From JAFGUB01 sp050305515 (GTDB lineage: Bacteria; Campylobacterota; Campylobacteria; Campylobacterales; Sulfurimonadaceae), in assembly GCA_050305515.1 (NCBI GenBank), contig JBNLFL010000016.1, positions 1-64,000 of the forward strand: DNA of 64,000 bases, given 5' to 3'. The translations under genes were made by a program, and so were the position numbers. The notes below the pieces were generated by a model, which saw only the letters and a list, made by a program, of their open reading frames with translations, was not told where the DNA came from and made no database searches. Below, piece after piece: positions 54,622 to 62,867 of the stretch (position 1 is the stretch's first letter; every line of letters starts with the position of its first letter).

Positions 54622-56673
54622 TCAGCTTTCCTGAAACGGTTCGGGTTTTCCAAAGAGATACCCCTGCGCATAATCGACGCCAAGTTCCTTGATGGTGCCA
54701 AACACGGCTTCGTCGGTGACATACTCCGCAATGGTCTTGATGCCCAGGCGTCTGGCGAGCTGTACGATGGCGTCGATGATCTTCTGCTTTTCGGGGTCCG
54801 TGTCGCAGTTGCGTACGAAGATGCCGTCGATTTTCAGGTAGTCGCTTTGCAGCGAGAGAATGCGCCCGAAGTTGGAATGCTCGCTTCCGAAGTCGTCGAT
54901 GGCGATGTTGCAGCCGTAGTCTTTAACCAGTGCAATGGTCTTGGTTACGACGTCGCCTTCGCTTGAGAGCGTGAGGTTTTCAAGTACTTCAAAAGTGACG
55001 TTGTGCGGGTTAATATGGAATCGTTCCGCTTTTTGCTTGATAAAGTCGACCAGATAGCCGTCCATGATGTCGCGTTCGGTTATATTGATAGAGAATTTGG
55101 TCCCGGTTCCCGAAAACTGCGCAAACGTCTTGTTGATCATTGACTTGGTAATCGAGGTCAGCAGCCCCAGTCGGGTGGCAGAATTTAGAAAACGGGCCGG
55201 AGGAATGACTTCACCCTCTTCGATAACCCGCGCCAGTGCTTCATATTTGTAGATTTTTCGGGTCGTGACATCGACGATGGGCTGATAGTAAGGGACGATC
55301 ATGTCTTTGTAGATGAATTTTCGGGTGCGGTTGAGCCAGTCGATGCTTTCACGCTCTTCCAGGAACTCTTCGGAGTCCTTGTTGTAGATGACCTTGAAGC
55401 GTTTGCCGTAGCGTTTGGTCAGGTCGAGTGCAAACTCGGCATCGATAATGGTGTCGCGCTCATGCTGAATACTGGCGATCCCGATGCTGAAGGTGATGGG
55501 AGTCTCTATGGTGTCGATCTCCATCTCGGTGTTGTCGAAATAGGCGAAAATCTGGCTGCAGAGGTACTCGATGTAGTCAGTTTCGAAGCGCGGTGAAAGA
55601 ATCACGAAACGGTCCGCACTCAGTTTGTAGAGCTTTTCGCTGCGCTCAAGCAGCAGGCTCAGATGCTCTGCAACAACGGAGAGGAGCTTGTCTCCGAATG
55701 AAAAGCCGTGAAGTTTGTTGAAGACGTTGAAGTTGTTGATATCGAGCAGGTAGAGGCTTCCTTCGTCAAAATAAGTAATATCGCGCTGGAGTGCCAGTGC
55801 ATTGGGAAGATTCGTATTAGTGTCGATGTAAAGCCGTGAGAGCAGCTCTTTGGAACGCTCCATGGCAATCGCTTCGTTTTTACGTGCAACGTCACGAAGG
55901 TGAAGGCTTTTTGAAGTCATGGAGGTAATATCATGGCGAATCCCCATATACTCGATAATATCGCCTTTAGGGTCGAGAATGGGGATGATGGTTGATTCAA
56001 CCGTATATTTTACGCCGTCTTTGGAGAGGTTGTTGATGACCCCCTTCCATATTTGGCCGTTTTTGATGGTCTGCCACAAATCTGCAAATACCTCTTTTGG
56101 CATATCGGGATGACGGATGATGTTGTGCGCTCTACCCATCAGCTCTTCGCGTGAATATCCGCTGATCTCGACAAAGGCGTCGTTGGCATAGGTGATATAT
56201 CCGCGCGGGTCGGTTTTGGAGAAGATGACGCTGCTGTCAAAGGCTTTGAGGTACTCGTTGACGAGGTGATGGGCATCGCGGGAATCACGGCTAAGCAGCA
56301 GGTGGTGGGCTTTTTGCTGCAGCCGCAGTTCAAGCCGCTGCAAATCAATCGGTTTGGCTATGATGGTCTCAAGACCACTCTCGATCGCTTGAAAAAGCCG
56401 GGAACTCTCATCTTTTGAAGCGATCAGCACGACCGGAATTTCGGGCGTGATCTTGCGAATGGCAAGACAGGTTTCAATACCGTCAAACTCCGGCAGAGCG
56501 ATGGCACTGAGTACCAGATCGGGAGTGTGCAGACGATAGGCTTCAATGGCCTGCAGACCCGTTGAGGCATGAATAAGGTGCTGGCAACGTGTCTCAAGAT
56601 ATGCCGTGACATCTTTGGCGCAGTAGCGGTCACTTTCAATATAAAGAACACTTAAAGAGAGCAATGGTGTCAT
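54622..56673 (-). CDS. Pseudo-receiver/PAS/degenerate-GGDEF/EAL protein
   Basis: 683 residues: receiver-like domain (1-125) whose phosphoacceptor site reads LVLSAIALPEFDG, so the Asp is Ala57; Aer-like PAS (~150-265, NIIRHPDMPKEVF); GGDEF-type domain (~280-430) with LSADRF replacing the signature; EAL domain (~450-680) with YEALARV and DDFGSEHS kept. Net reading: no cyclase, probable c-di-GMP phosphodiesterase with PAS sensing (oxygen or redox by analogy with Aer) and non-phosphorylated receiver regulation. Confidence 0.82.
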   Translation of the reverse strand: MTPLLSLSVLYIESDRYCAKDVTAYLETRCQHLIHASTGLQAIEAYRLHTPDLVLSAIALPEFDGIETCLAIRKITPEIPVVLIASKDESSRLFQAIESGLETIIAKPIDLQRLELRLQQKAHHLLLSRDSRDAHHLVNEYLKAFDSSVIFSKTDPRGYITYANDAFVEISGYSREELMGRAHNIIRHPDMPKEVFADLWQTIKNGQIWKGVINNLSKDGVKYTVESTIIPILDPKGDIIEYMGIRHDITSMTSKSLHLRDVARKNEAIAMERSKELLSRLYIDTNTNLPNALALQRDITYFDEGSLYLLDINNFNVFNKLHGFSFGDKLLSVVAEHLSLLLERSEKLYKLSADRFVILSPRFETDYIEYLCSQIFAYFDNTEMEIDTIETPITFSIGIASIQHERDTIIDAEFALDLTKRYGKRFKVIYNKDSEEFLEERESIDWLNRTRKFIYKDMIVPYYQPIVDVTTRKIYKYEALARVIEEGEVIPPARFLNSATRLGLLTSITKSMINKTFAQFSGTGTKFSINITERDIMDGYLVDFIKQKAERFHINPHNVTFEVLENLTLSSEGDVVTKTIALVKDYGCNIAIDDFGSEHSNFGRILSLQSDYLKIDGIFVRNCDTDPEKQKIIDAIVQLARRLGIKTIAEYVTDEAVFGTIKELGVDYAQGYLFGKPEPFQES

Positions 56674-56738
56674 GTTACAAGCGTCCCCTGTTAGTGGTAT
56701 TTTTTACGTCTGGCGAATTAACGTAATATAATATCGTG

Positions 56739-58055
56739 TTATGCCTGAAATCTTTTTACGGCTTCTTCCGCAGCATGTTTGTGTGTAACAATCGGATAAG
56801 GATAGCCACGGATCGAGGCACGTTTGAGGGCCGTTTCATCATGAAGTATCTTCGGTGCCACTCGCTCAAGCTCCGGGCACCATGCTTTAATGTAGCGCGC
56901 TTCCGGGTCAAACTTTTTGCTCTGAAGATAGGGGTTGAATACCCGAAACCACGGCTGGGCGTCGATGCCGGTTCCCGCACTCCACTGCCATGAAAGTATA
57001 TTGCTTGCCGCATCGTAGTCATTGAGATGGCGCGCGAAAAAACGCTCACCCCACTGCCACGGCAGCAGCAGGTCTTTTGTAAAAAAAGAGGCTGCGATCA
57101 TGCGGACTCTGTTGTGCATGTCACCGGTAGCGAGCAGCTGCCGGATACCCGCATCGACTATAGGAACACCGGTCCGGGCGGAGATGAAGCGTTTAAAATA
57201 CGCATCATTAGCAACGCCGTTAAAACGGTAGCGGAAATTTTTCGAATCGAGCGTCGGATAGTGATAGAGCAGCTGGGCATAAAAGTCGCGGAAAACGAGC
57301 TGCCTGAAAAAAGGTTCGGTGTCGATGCCTTCTGCTTGGCGTGTGCCCAGCCAGCGCAGAACCTGACGGATGGAAATCGAACCAAAGCGCAGGGCGACGC
57401 TCAATCTGGAGGTGCCGATAGTGTCGATACGGTCGCGCTCTGTCGCATAAGCGGCGATTCCTGAGATGAAGTCATCGAGAAGTATCTGCCCGGGGGTGAG
57501 CAGGAGTGCTTTACATGTAAAGCCCATGCTTTCAAGGCTTACGGGTTCACTCTCATAGGGAAGCTGCTTCATCGCGGCGTGAGGGTAATGCATCATGTGC
57601 TGCGCGCTAAAAAGTGCTTTAGCCCGTTTATAATAGGGTGAAAAGAGCAGAAACGGGGTGCCATCACTCTTGAGAAGCTCCTGCGGCGTAAAGATATAGG
57701 TGTCGTGAATGACTTGAAAAGGGAGCAGGTGCGAAACATTCCGGTCGCGCTCCAGCGCATAGGCGTCGTAATCGCCCCCGGCAGCCACTTCGTCAAATGC
57801 GAAGTGCTGCTGCAAAGCGGCGATGATCGTCACGGGGTCGCCGTAAAAGGTGTGCAGTTCCAGCCCCAGTGACCGAAGCCGCTCTTTGAGCTGTGAGACC
57901 AGCGCGAAGATCATGCCGACACGGCGATCATCTTTTTCGAGGGGCTCGAGAATATTGGAGTCAAAAATAAAAATGGGAAGCACCGCCCCGCCGAGTGCGA
58001 GCAGGGGCTGATCTTCGACACGAAGGTCGCGCCGAAACCAGAGCAGCCGTTTCAC
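56739..58055 (-). CDS. phrB: Deoxyribodipyrimidine photolyase
   Basis: 438 residues from GTG 58055 (GTGA overlap with the upstream stop). N-terminal photolyase domain begins LLWFRRDLRVEDQPLL; the FAD domain has RFGSISIRQVLRW, WQWGERFFARHLNDYD and NILSWQWSAGTGIDAQPWFRV-like signature of class I enzymes. It splits UV cyclobutane dimers using light. A CPD-type enzyme is more likely than a cryptochrome, judged from the complete FAD site. TTACATGTAA at 57511 is read as FTCK. Confidence 0.9.
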   Translation of the reverse strand: MKRLLWFRRDLRVEDQPLLALGGAVLPIFIFDSNILEPLEKDDRRVGMIFALVSQLKERLRSLGLELHTFYGDPVTIIAALQQHFAFDEVAAGGDYDAYALERDRNVSHLLPFQVIHDTYIFTPQELLKSDGTPFLLFSPYYKRAKALFSAQHMMHYPHAAMKQLPYESEPVSLESMGFTCKALLLTPGQILLDDFISGIAAYATERDRIDTIGTSRLSVALRFGSISIRQVLRWLGTRQAEGIDTEPFFRQLVFRDFYAQLLYHYPTLDSKNFRYRFNGVANDAYFKRFISARTGVPIVDAGIRQLLATGDMHNRVRMIAASFFTKDLLLPWQWGERFFARHLNDYDAASNILSWQWSAGTGIDAQPWFRVFNPYLQSKKFDPEARYIKAWCPELERVAPKILHDETALKRASIRGYPYPIVTHKHAAEEAVKRFQA

Positions 58056-58537
58056 TTGCCGCCTTCGAGATGCGAGCGCAGTGCGAGTTCCTTGGGATAG
58101 GGGGAGAGAAAAGTCTGCTCAAGCAGGTAGGAGGTTTCATATTTTCTTGCATAAAGCAGCAGGGTGCTCACCGGTGTGATGAGCGGTACGATTTTGGCGG
58201 CATAGTCGTTGATCTGTTCATGCAGGATCGCTTTCTCACCGGGTGTGAGGTGGCGTTTAAAAAATCCCGCCATGTGCTCAAGCACGTTACGGTTGCGCTT
58301 GATGGAGCTTTTCTGGGCGATGGCCTCTTTGAAAACACACTCATATTCAGCAAGAAGCGTTTCAAAAGGGCGCTTTTCGAGATTGCCGACGATCTGTCCG
58401 AGAAGTCGGTAGCGCTGTTCGTCCTTGGCCTGAAGCATGAATTTATTGCGGGTATGAAACTGCACGAGCGCATTCATATTTGGCGCGTCGAATCGGATTT
58501 TTTCTCCCGGAAGGCAGGCTGAAACCGCAAGGCGCAT
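58052..58537 (-). CDS. DUF1722 (YbgA) protein with vestigial DUF523 start
   Basis: 161 residues from the second of two adjacent ATGs, better spaced to GAGGAG. Residues ~20-150 are DUF1722 (NALVQFHTRNKFMLQAKDE). The first ~17 residues, RLAVSACLPGEKIRFDA, match the opening of DUF523, which usually fills ~150 residues before DUF1722 in fused proteins. Here only the opening is kept. The DUF1722-photolyase pairing mirrors ybgA-phrB of Escherichia coli. Function is unproven. Confidence 0.75.
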   Translation of the reverse strand: MRLAVSACLPGEKIRFDAPNMNALVQFHTRNKFMLQAKDEQRYRLLGQIVGNLEKRPFETLLAEYECVFKEAIAQKSSIKRNRNVLEHMAGFFKRHLTPGEKAILHEQINDYAAKIVPLITPVSTLLLYARKYETSYLLEQTFLSPYPKELALRSHLEGGK

Positions 58538-58587
58538 CATCTCTCCTCAGACCGCTTGTTTAAAGCTATATCAGGCGGTTGAGAAGT

Positions 58588-58593
58588 ATTATA
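58588..58593 (-). promoter_or_regulatory. -10 element of the DUF1722-photolyase promoter
   Basis: TATAAT on the minus strand about 50 bases before the DUF1722 start. It directly follows the T-run of the preceding hairpin. No clear -35 box. Confidence 0.4.
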
Positions 58594-58613
58594 AAAAAAA
58601 ACGCTGCCGTTTT
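58592..58613 (-). terminator. Weak intrinsic terminator after the chemoreceptor gene
   Basis: On the minus strand AAAACG (58613-58608) pairs with CGTTTT (58603-58598) over a four-base loop and runs into further T. The stem has low G+C, so it is marginal. It lies 31 bases past the chemoreceptor stop (58645). Confidence 0.35.
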
Positions 58614-58644
58614 GTAGGTGATATATGGCGATTGATCTCGGATG

Positions 58645-60084
58645 TTATTTAAGATTGTGCGTCATGCTCTCCTGCAGCATTGTTTCCATGATCTCATAAA
58701 GGCGCTGACTGTATGCTTCCATCTCCCTGAAATTATTGATGATCGTATCACGATGCTCGAGTACCTGGTTTTCAGGGTGGATAAAGCCGATATTGCGATT
58801 CACCAGTTGATGGATCTTGTGATGCGGTTCATCAAGACTTTTGTAAGAGGGGCAGGCATTGAACTTTTCTTTTGCATCACCGCGGTACCATTTGCCAAGA
58901 TCACAGTTATCGGGATCTTCGAAATCCACACGTCGTTCGCGGCGAAAGATGGAGGAGTAGGCGTTGGATTTGTAAATGGTGTGATCGATTTTGGCCAGAA
59001 TAATGAAAATACGGTTTTCAATGGCGTGGGCATAGCGTGTCGCGGTAGTGGCGTTCTCTCCGAAATTGGAAACGGTATGTGTGAAGGCATTGATGGTTTC
59101 GCTTGAACCTTCGGCAAGACGGCTCATGGTTTCCGAGTTCTCCTGCATCTCGGAAGCATCCTGTTGCAGTGTCTGAATGGAAATGGCAATGTTGCTGGTT
59201 GCTTTTTGGGTACGCTCGGCCAGTTTGCGTACTTCGTCGGCGACGACGGCGAAACCGCGTCCATGCTCTCCGGCGCGTGCCGCTTCGATAGCGGCATTAA
59301 GGGCAAGCAGGTTGGTCTGTTCGGCAATATCCTGAATGAGATCGACGATGGAGGTGATTTCATTGGTTTTGAAACTGAGCTCTTTGGCATGTTCGGATGA
59401 GTCGTGCACACCTTCTATGAGTGAGCCCAGCTGCGCTCTGACCTGATCGAGAAGATCGCTTGAGTCATGTGCGGCATTTTGGGTTTTTGTTGAGGCCTGC
59501 ACAATTTCACGTATATGTTCAAGAGAGTTTTTCAGATCGTTTTGCAGCAGGTTAAGCTCACCGATAACCCCCTGTCCGATTTTTGTGATTTCATTATTGA
59601 GCATGGAATTTTCGATTTTTGCGGTATCGTCGCGCATCAGGGTGATGGCATCATTTGTCACGGCAATGTTTTCAAGAAGCTGTCCTGAAAAACCATTGGT
59701 ATCGATGGTATGAAAATCTTCTCCCGAACTTGCATGGGTGATGGAGACGGTAATCTGTGACACAAAGGTACGGAACTGTTGCATCAGCGCATTAAAATTA
59801 ACGCGGAGTACTTCGAGCTCACCGCCGTCACGGTAGTCATCGATACGGCACTCCAGATGTCCCTCTTTTGCCCGGGCCAGTTCGCTGCTGAAGCGCCCGA
59901 TAATCGTTTGAACCCGGCGAATGTTGGCAAACATGTACCATGCAAGCGCAAAATTGGCAAGATTAACGATACGCATCCAGTCAAAACCGTAAGCGTAGAT
60001 TTCGACTCCGAGTGCAAGTGAAAAGATCACCAGCGAGATGATATTGGCATATTGAATTTTGGTCAGTGATGAAATGGAATGCAT
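58645..60084 (-). CDS. Methyl-accepting chemotaxis protein with CZB domain
   Basis: 479 residues from ATG 60084 (GAGGG upstream). Two adjacent membrane helices at ~9-55 leave almost no periplasmic domain. Then a HAMP-like part, the signalling hairpin (AEQTNLLALNAAIEAARAGE and VVADEVRKLAERTQ), and at the C-terminus a CZB zinc-binding domain with H-x..., CDLGKWY and HHKIHQL. CZB receptors sense zinc or oxidants such as hypochlorous acid in the cytoplasm. This form monitors the cell interior or membrane. Confidence 0.88.
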   Translation of the reverse strand: MHSISSLTKIQYANIISLVIFSLALGVEIYAYGFDWMRIVNLANFALAWYMFANIRRVQTIIGRFSSELARAKEGHLECRIDDYRDGGELEVLRVNFNALMQQFRTFVSQITVSITHASSGEDFHTIDTNGFSGQLLENIAVTNDAITLMRDDTAKIENSMLNNEITKIGQGVIGELNLLQNDLKNSLEHIREIVQASTKTQNAAHDSSDLLDQVRAQLGSLIEGVHDSSEHAKELSFKTNEITSIVDLIQDIAEQTNLLALNAAIEAARAGEHGRGFAVVADEVRKLAERTQKATSNIAISIQTLQQDASEMQENSETMSRLAEGSSETINAFTHTVSNFGENATTATRYAHAIENRIFIILAKIDHTIYKSNAYSSIFRRERRVDFEDPDNCDLGKWYRGDAKEKFNACPSYKSLDEPHHKIHQLVNRNIGFIHPENQVLEHRDTIINNFREMEAYSQRLYEIMETMLQESMTHNLK

Positions 60085-60140
60085 GTAAACCCTCAAAAAG
60101 GCAGCTCCGGGAATTGCTTCTTTTTTTCAGAGATGCCAAA

Positions 60141-60146
60141 AATATA
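60141..60146 (-). promoter_or_regulatory. Possible -10 element of the chemoreceptor gene
   Basis: TATATT on the minus strand would give a leader of about 50 bases. The -35 region is unconvincing and no flagellar sigma-28 motif is seen. Confidence 0.3.
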
Positions 60147-60189
60147 GTACAAGATTATCACAAATAGTTGTTTTTTTAATAGAAGGAAT

Positions 60190-60228
60190 AAAAAAAAAGT
60201 GTTTTACGGCCTCTAAACGGCCATAAAA
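60190..60228 (-). terminator. Intrinsic terminator of the phoD-like gene
   Basis: On the minus strand TTTTATGGCC and GGCCGTAAAA form a ten-pair stem (one G-T pair) with a seven-base loop, immediately after the stop at 60229, followed by CAC and nine T. This is the best terminator in the window. Confidence 0.8.
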
Positions 60229-62028
60229 TTATACAGAAGTAAGCGATGCGCTTCCGGCAACGGTTTTAAGTTTTTTTGAGCGGGTCGTGAGGGTAGCATA
60301 GGTTTCCGAAGCGACGGAATCGACAAAAATCCATTCTGCCATCGCAGCCTCTTTGGTAAAAGTGACACTCATGAACCCGCGGTTATTGGCGTTGAAATAT
60401 TTCAGATCGTCGATGAGTTCGGTAATGACGGTTTCAAACTGCATGGCACTCGCGGTATCGGTGAGTCCGGCATACTCTTCCATGCCCGGTGACGTGACCG
60501 ACGTCGTAGCGAACTCGACGCCCACGGGAATGGTTGGCTGGTAGGTATTATCGAACATTTTGAGTTCGCTCGCCCATGCGTTGTGGGTGTCGCCTGCAAG
60601 TACGACAAGGTTTTTACCCAGTGAGGAAGCTGTCTGCAAGACGACTTCGCGGCTGTAGCCGTAACCGTCCCATGCATCAAGATTGTAAGGCACGACAGTG
60701 TTGATGCGTGCGAGCTCTTCCGCGGTGAGTGTGGGGTCACTTGCGTTGGCCCGAAGTTTGATGGTGTAGAGCTCGGTGAGCATCGATGAGAGCTGCGAAA
60801 GGAGGACGGGCTTTGTTGTTTCATCCGCACCCTCAAGGCTGGCAATCACCAGTAGCAGCTCGGCCGGGAGCATCATGCGCGCCATAAGCACCTGCTGCCC
60901 CAGAACATCCCATGTCGTTGTGCTCTGTATCATCTGCCCCTGAAGCCATTGGGTTTGTTCGTTACCCATGATGGTGCGCTGCGGATTCATGATAGCGGCG
61001 ACAAAGTTACTGCTGTCTCCCGTGGTGATGAGTTCGGGAAAATCGCCGTAGCTCAGCTGCTTGTCGCGTCCGATGACGCGGGTGTCGAGCATGTGCAGGC
61101 TCAGCAGGTCGCCGTAGGTGAAGGTGCGGTAGATCGTCTCGCTGTAGTTGGCGTCGCTTGAGGGACGGATGGGAATCCACTCAAAATAGGCCTGAAGCGC
61201 CGCCATTTTTCGTGCTTCAAAACTCCCTTCGCCTTCGTTATGGTTTTCGGCTCCGTCTTTATAGGTATCGTTGGCAACTTCGTGGTCGTCCCAGACCGCA
61301 ATCATCGGGCAGGCGGCGTGAACGGCCTGCAATCCGGTATCGGTATGGTAGATGGCGTAGCGTTTGCGGTAGTCATCAAGCGTGAAGAGTTCGGTGGCAT
61401 TGTCAGATGCGAGTTCCCGTCCGTACTCTTTGGCGTGTGATGTTGCATAGTCCGGTGTTACGCCGTCGGCTTTGAACATGCCGTATTCGTAGATATAGTC
61501 GCCCAGATGCAGCGTGGCGTCAAGGTCGGCGATTTTCGCGGCTTCGGCATAGGCATTGAAGTAGCCGTTAGGGTAGTTGGCACAGGAGAAGACGGCAAAA
61601 CGCGCCTGCGATAGGACGCCTTCGGGGAGGGTTTTGGTGCGGCCCACGGGCGAAACGGTATTGCCGACTTTAAAACGGTAGTAATAGACACTCCCGCTCT
61701 GGAGATTTTGAAAATCGACTTTCAGTGTGTAATCGAACGCTTTTTTCACCGTAAAGGATTCGGCGGGACGCACGAGGTTGGAAAAAGCGGCGTCGGTAGC
61801 GACTTCGTAACTCACTTCAATGCTTTCCGCCGCAGCGTCGGGCGTGACGCGGGTCCAGAGAATGACGCTGTTCTGCAGCGGGTCACCGCTGGCAACGCCG
61901 TGCTTGAAGCTGCCTTTTGCGCCTGACGAGCTGTCAGAACCGCACCCTCCCAGTCCGGTAGATACGGCAAATGCCCCCACCGTCAGCGCCGAAGCAATCA
62001 GAAATTCCCTGCGGGTACGAATGGCCAT
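60229..62028 (-). CDS. PhoD-like alkaline phosphatase/phosphodiesterase
   Basis: 599 residues. A twin-arginine signal (TRREFLIAS) ends in a lipobox-like GLGGC (Cys29), so it may be a Tat-exported lipoprotein. The N-terminal Fn3-like part starts FKHGVASGDPLQNSVILWTRV; the PhoD catalytic domain has FAVFSCANYPNGYFNAY, HLGDYIYEYG, WDDHEVANDTYKDGA and GDTHNAW metal-binding motifs. It releases phosphate from phosphoesters outside the inner membrane with Ca/Fe. A TTACATGTAA lies 51 bases upstream. Confidence 0.88.
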   Translation of the reverse strand: MAIRTRREFLIASALTVGAFAVSTGLGGCGSDSSSGAKGSFKHGVASGDPLQNSVILWTRVTPDAAAESIEVSYEVATDAAFSNLVRPAESFTVKKAFDYTLKVDFQNLQSGSVYYYRFKVGNTVSPVGRTKTLPEGVLSQARFAVFSCANYPNGYFNAYAEAAKIADLDATLHLGDYIYEYGMFKADGVTPDYATSHAKEYGRELASDNATELFTLDDYRKRYAIYHTDTGLQAVHAACPMIAVWDDHEVANDTYKDGAENHNEGEGSFEARKMAALQAYFEWIPIRPSSDANYSETIYRTFTYGDLLSLHMLDTRVIGRDKQLSYGDFPELITTGDSSNFVAAIMNPQRTIMGNEQTQWLQGQMIQSTTTWDVLGQQVLMARMMLPAELLLVIASLEGADETTKPVLLSQLSSMLTELYTIKLRANASDPTLTAEELARINTVVPYNLDAWDGYGYSREVVLQTASSLGKNLVVLAGDTHNAWASELKMFDNTYQPTIPVGVEFATTSVTSPGMEEYAGLTDTASAMQFETVITELIDDLKYFNANNRGFMSVTFTKEAAMAEWIFVDSVASETYATLTTRSKKLKTVAGSASLTSV

Positions 62029-62106
62029 GCAAATCTCCTGTCTTTTTCGGGAGTTTAGCGCTGCCGTATTGCAGGGACGTTACATGTAAAGCACGGAATG
62101 AATACG

Positions 62107-62124
62107 GGAGCGCGTTGGCGCTCC
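62107..62124 (-). terminator. Hairpin after the yggS gene
   Basis: GGAGCGC (62107-62113) pairs with GCGCTCC (62118-62124) over four bases, seven bases past the yggS stop. The minus strand continues CGTATTCATT, only a poor T-tract, so it may be a pause or mRNA-end stabiliser instead. Confidence 0.45.
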
Positions 62125-62131
62125 AAATGAG

Positions 62132-62806
62132 TTAATGGGGAAAGAGAACGGAACCAAGACGTACCATGGTGGCGCCGCAGCGAATGGCGAGTTCGTAGTC
62201 GCCGCTCATGCCCATGGAGCAGATGGTGGCACCCGGAAGCGTTTCAAAAATGCGGTGCGTGGTCTCGAAGCTTTTTTGAATGACTGCAGTGTCGTCCACG
62301 TGCGCGCCGATGCTCATGACCCCTTTGAGGTTCAGGTTGGGACAGCTCTGCTCAATCTGCGCGTAGATGTCGGCAGCCGCTTCGGGCATAACGCCGCTTT
62401 TACTCGCCTCTTTGGCGCTGTTGATCTGCAACAATACGTCTAGCGTTCTGTTCTCACGCCCCAGACGGCTCTGTAGCGCCTCGGCCAGATCTAGAGAGTC
62501 GAGCGACTGCATCAAAAAGGGGTCAAGGTCGAGCAGGTTGTTGATTTTGTTTTTCTGCAGGGAGCCGATGAAGTGCCACTCCAGCGGCAGGTCGTCAAGA
62601 ATTTCGCTTTTGGCTTTCAGGTCCTGTACCCGGTTTTCTCCAAATGCCCGCTGGCCGATTTCATAGAGGGCACGCACGGCATCGGCATCGGAGTATTTGC
62701 TGACGGCAATGATTTTGACAATATGGTGTCCGCTTACATGTAAGCGTGCCTTTTCGATTTTTTCAATGACGGTGTCGATGTGCTGTTTGTATGCAACGGT
62801 ATCCAT
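62132..62806 (-). CDS. YggS family pyridoxal phosphate homeostasis protein
   Basis: 224 residues; AAGGAG precedes the ATG. The PLP lysine is Lys37 (IIAVSKYSDADAV), with FGENRVQDLKAK, EWHFIGSLQKNK and MGMSGDYELAIRCGATMVRLGS motifs of the family. It binds PLP and keeps PLP and amino-acid pools stable without catalysis. A 16-bp palindrome around TTACATGTAA lies in its coding region at 62731. Confidence 0.92.
   Translation of the reverse strand: MDTVAYKQHIDTVIEKIEKARLHVSGHHIVKIIAVSKYSDADAVRALYEIGQRAFGENRVQDLKAKSEILDDLPLEWHFIGSLQKNKINNLLDLDPFLMQSLDSLDLAEALQSRLGRENRTLDVLLQINSAKEASKSGVMPEAAADIYAQIEQSCPNLNLKGVMSIGAHVDDTAVIQKSFETTHRIFETLPGATICSMGMSGDYELAIRCGATMVRLGSVLFPH
62731..62746. repeat. 16-bp palindrome CGCTTACATGTAAGCG inside yggS
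   Basis: The TTACATGTAA core (62734-62743) has three further symmetric bases on both sides. It is read as RLHVS in the protein, so the extended symmetry exists within a coding constraint. Confidence 0.85.
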
Positions 62807-62867
62807 ATAGCTCCTTCAAAGGGTTGCGTAATTGTAACTCATTACGCCCTTTTTGCCAACGCCGATA

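Larger units (their letters stand above)
4834..62743. repeat. Dispersed 10-bp palindrome TTACATGTAA, 23 exact copies
   Basis: Exact copies start at 4834, 7194, 7437, 7660, 16998, 18861, 21701, 26512, 28829, 31284, 32790, 36313, 36677, 40327, 42414, 49002, 50741, 53114, 53583, 54501, 57511, 62080 and 62734. One-mismatch forms start at 1612, 12498, 14584, 46473 and 52080. Fourteen exact copies are within genes (including the AraC pseudogene) and nine are intergenic. The span given here is only the range of the copies; the sequence between is not repeated. Confidence 0.95.
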
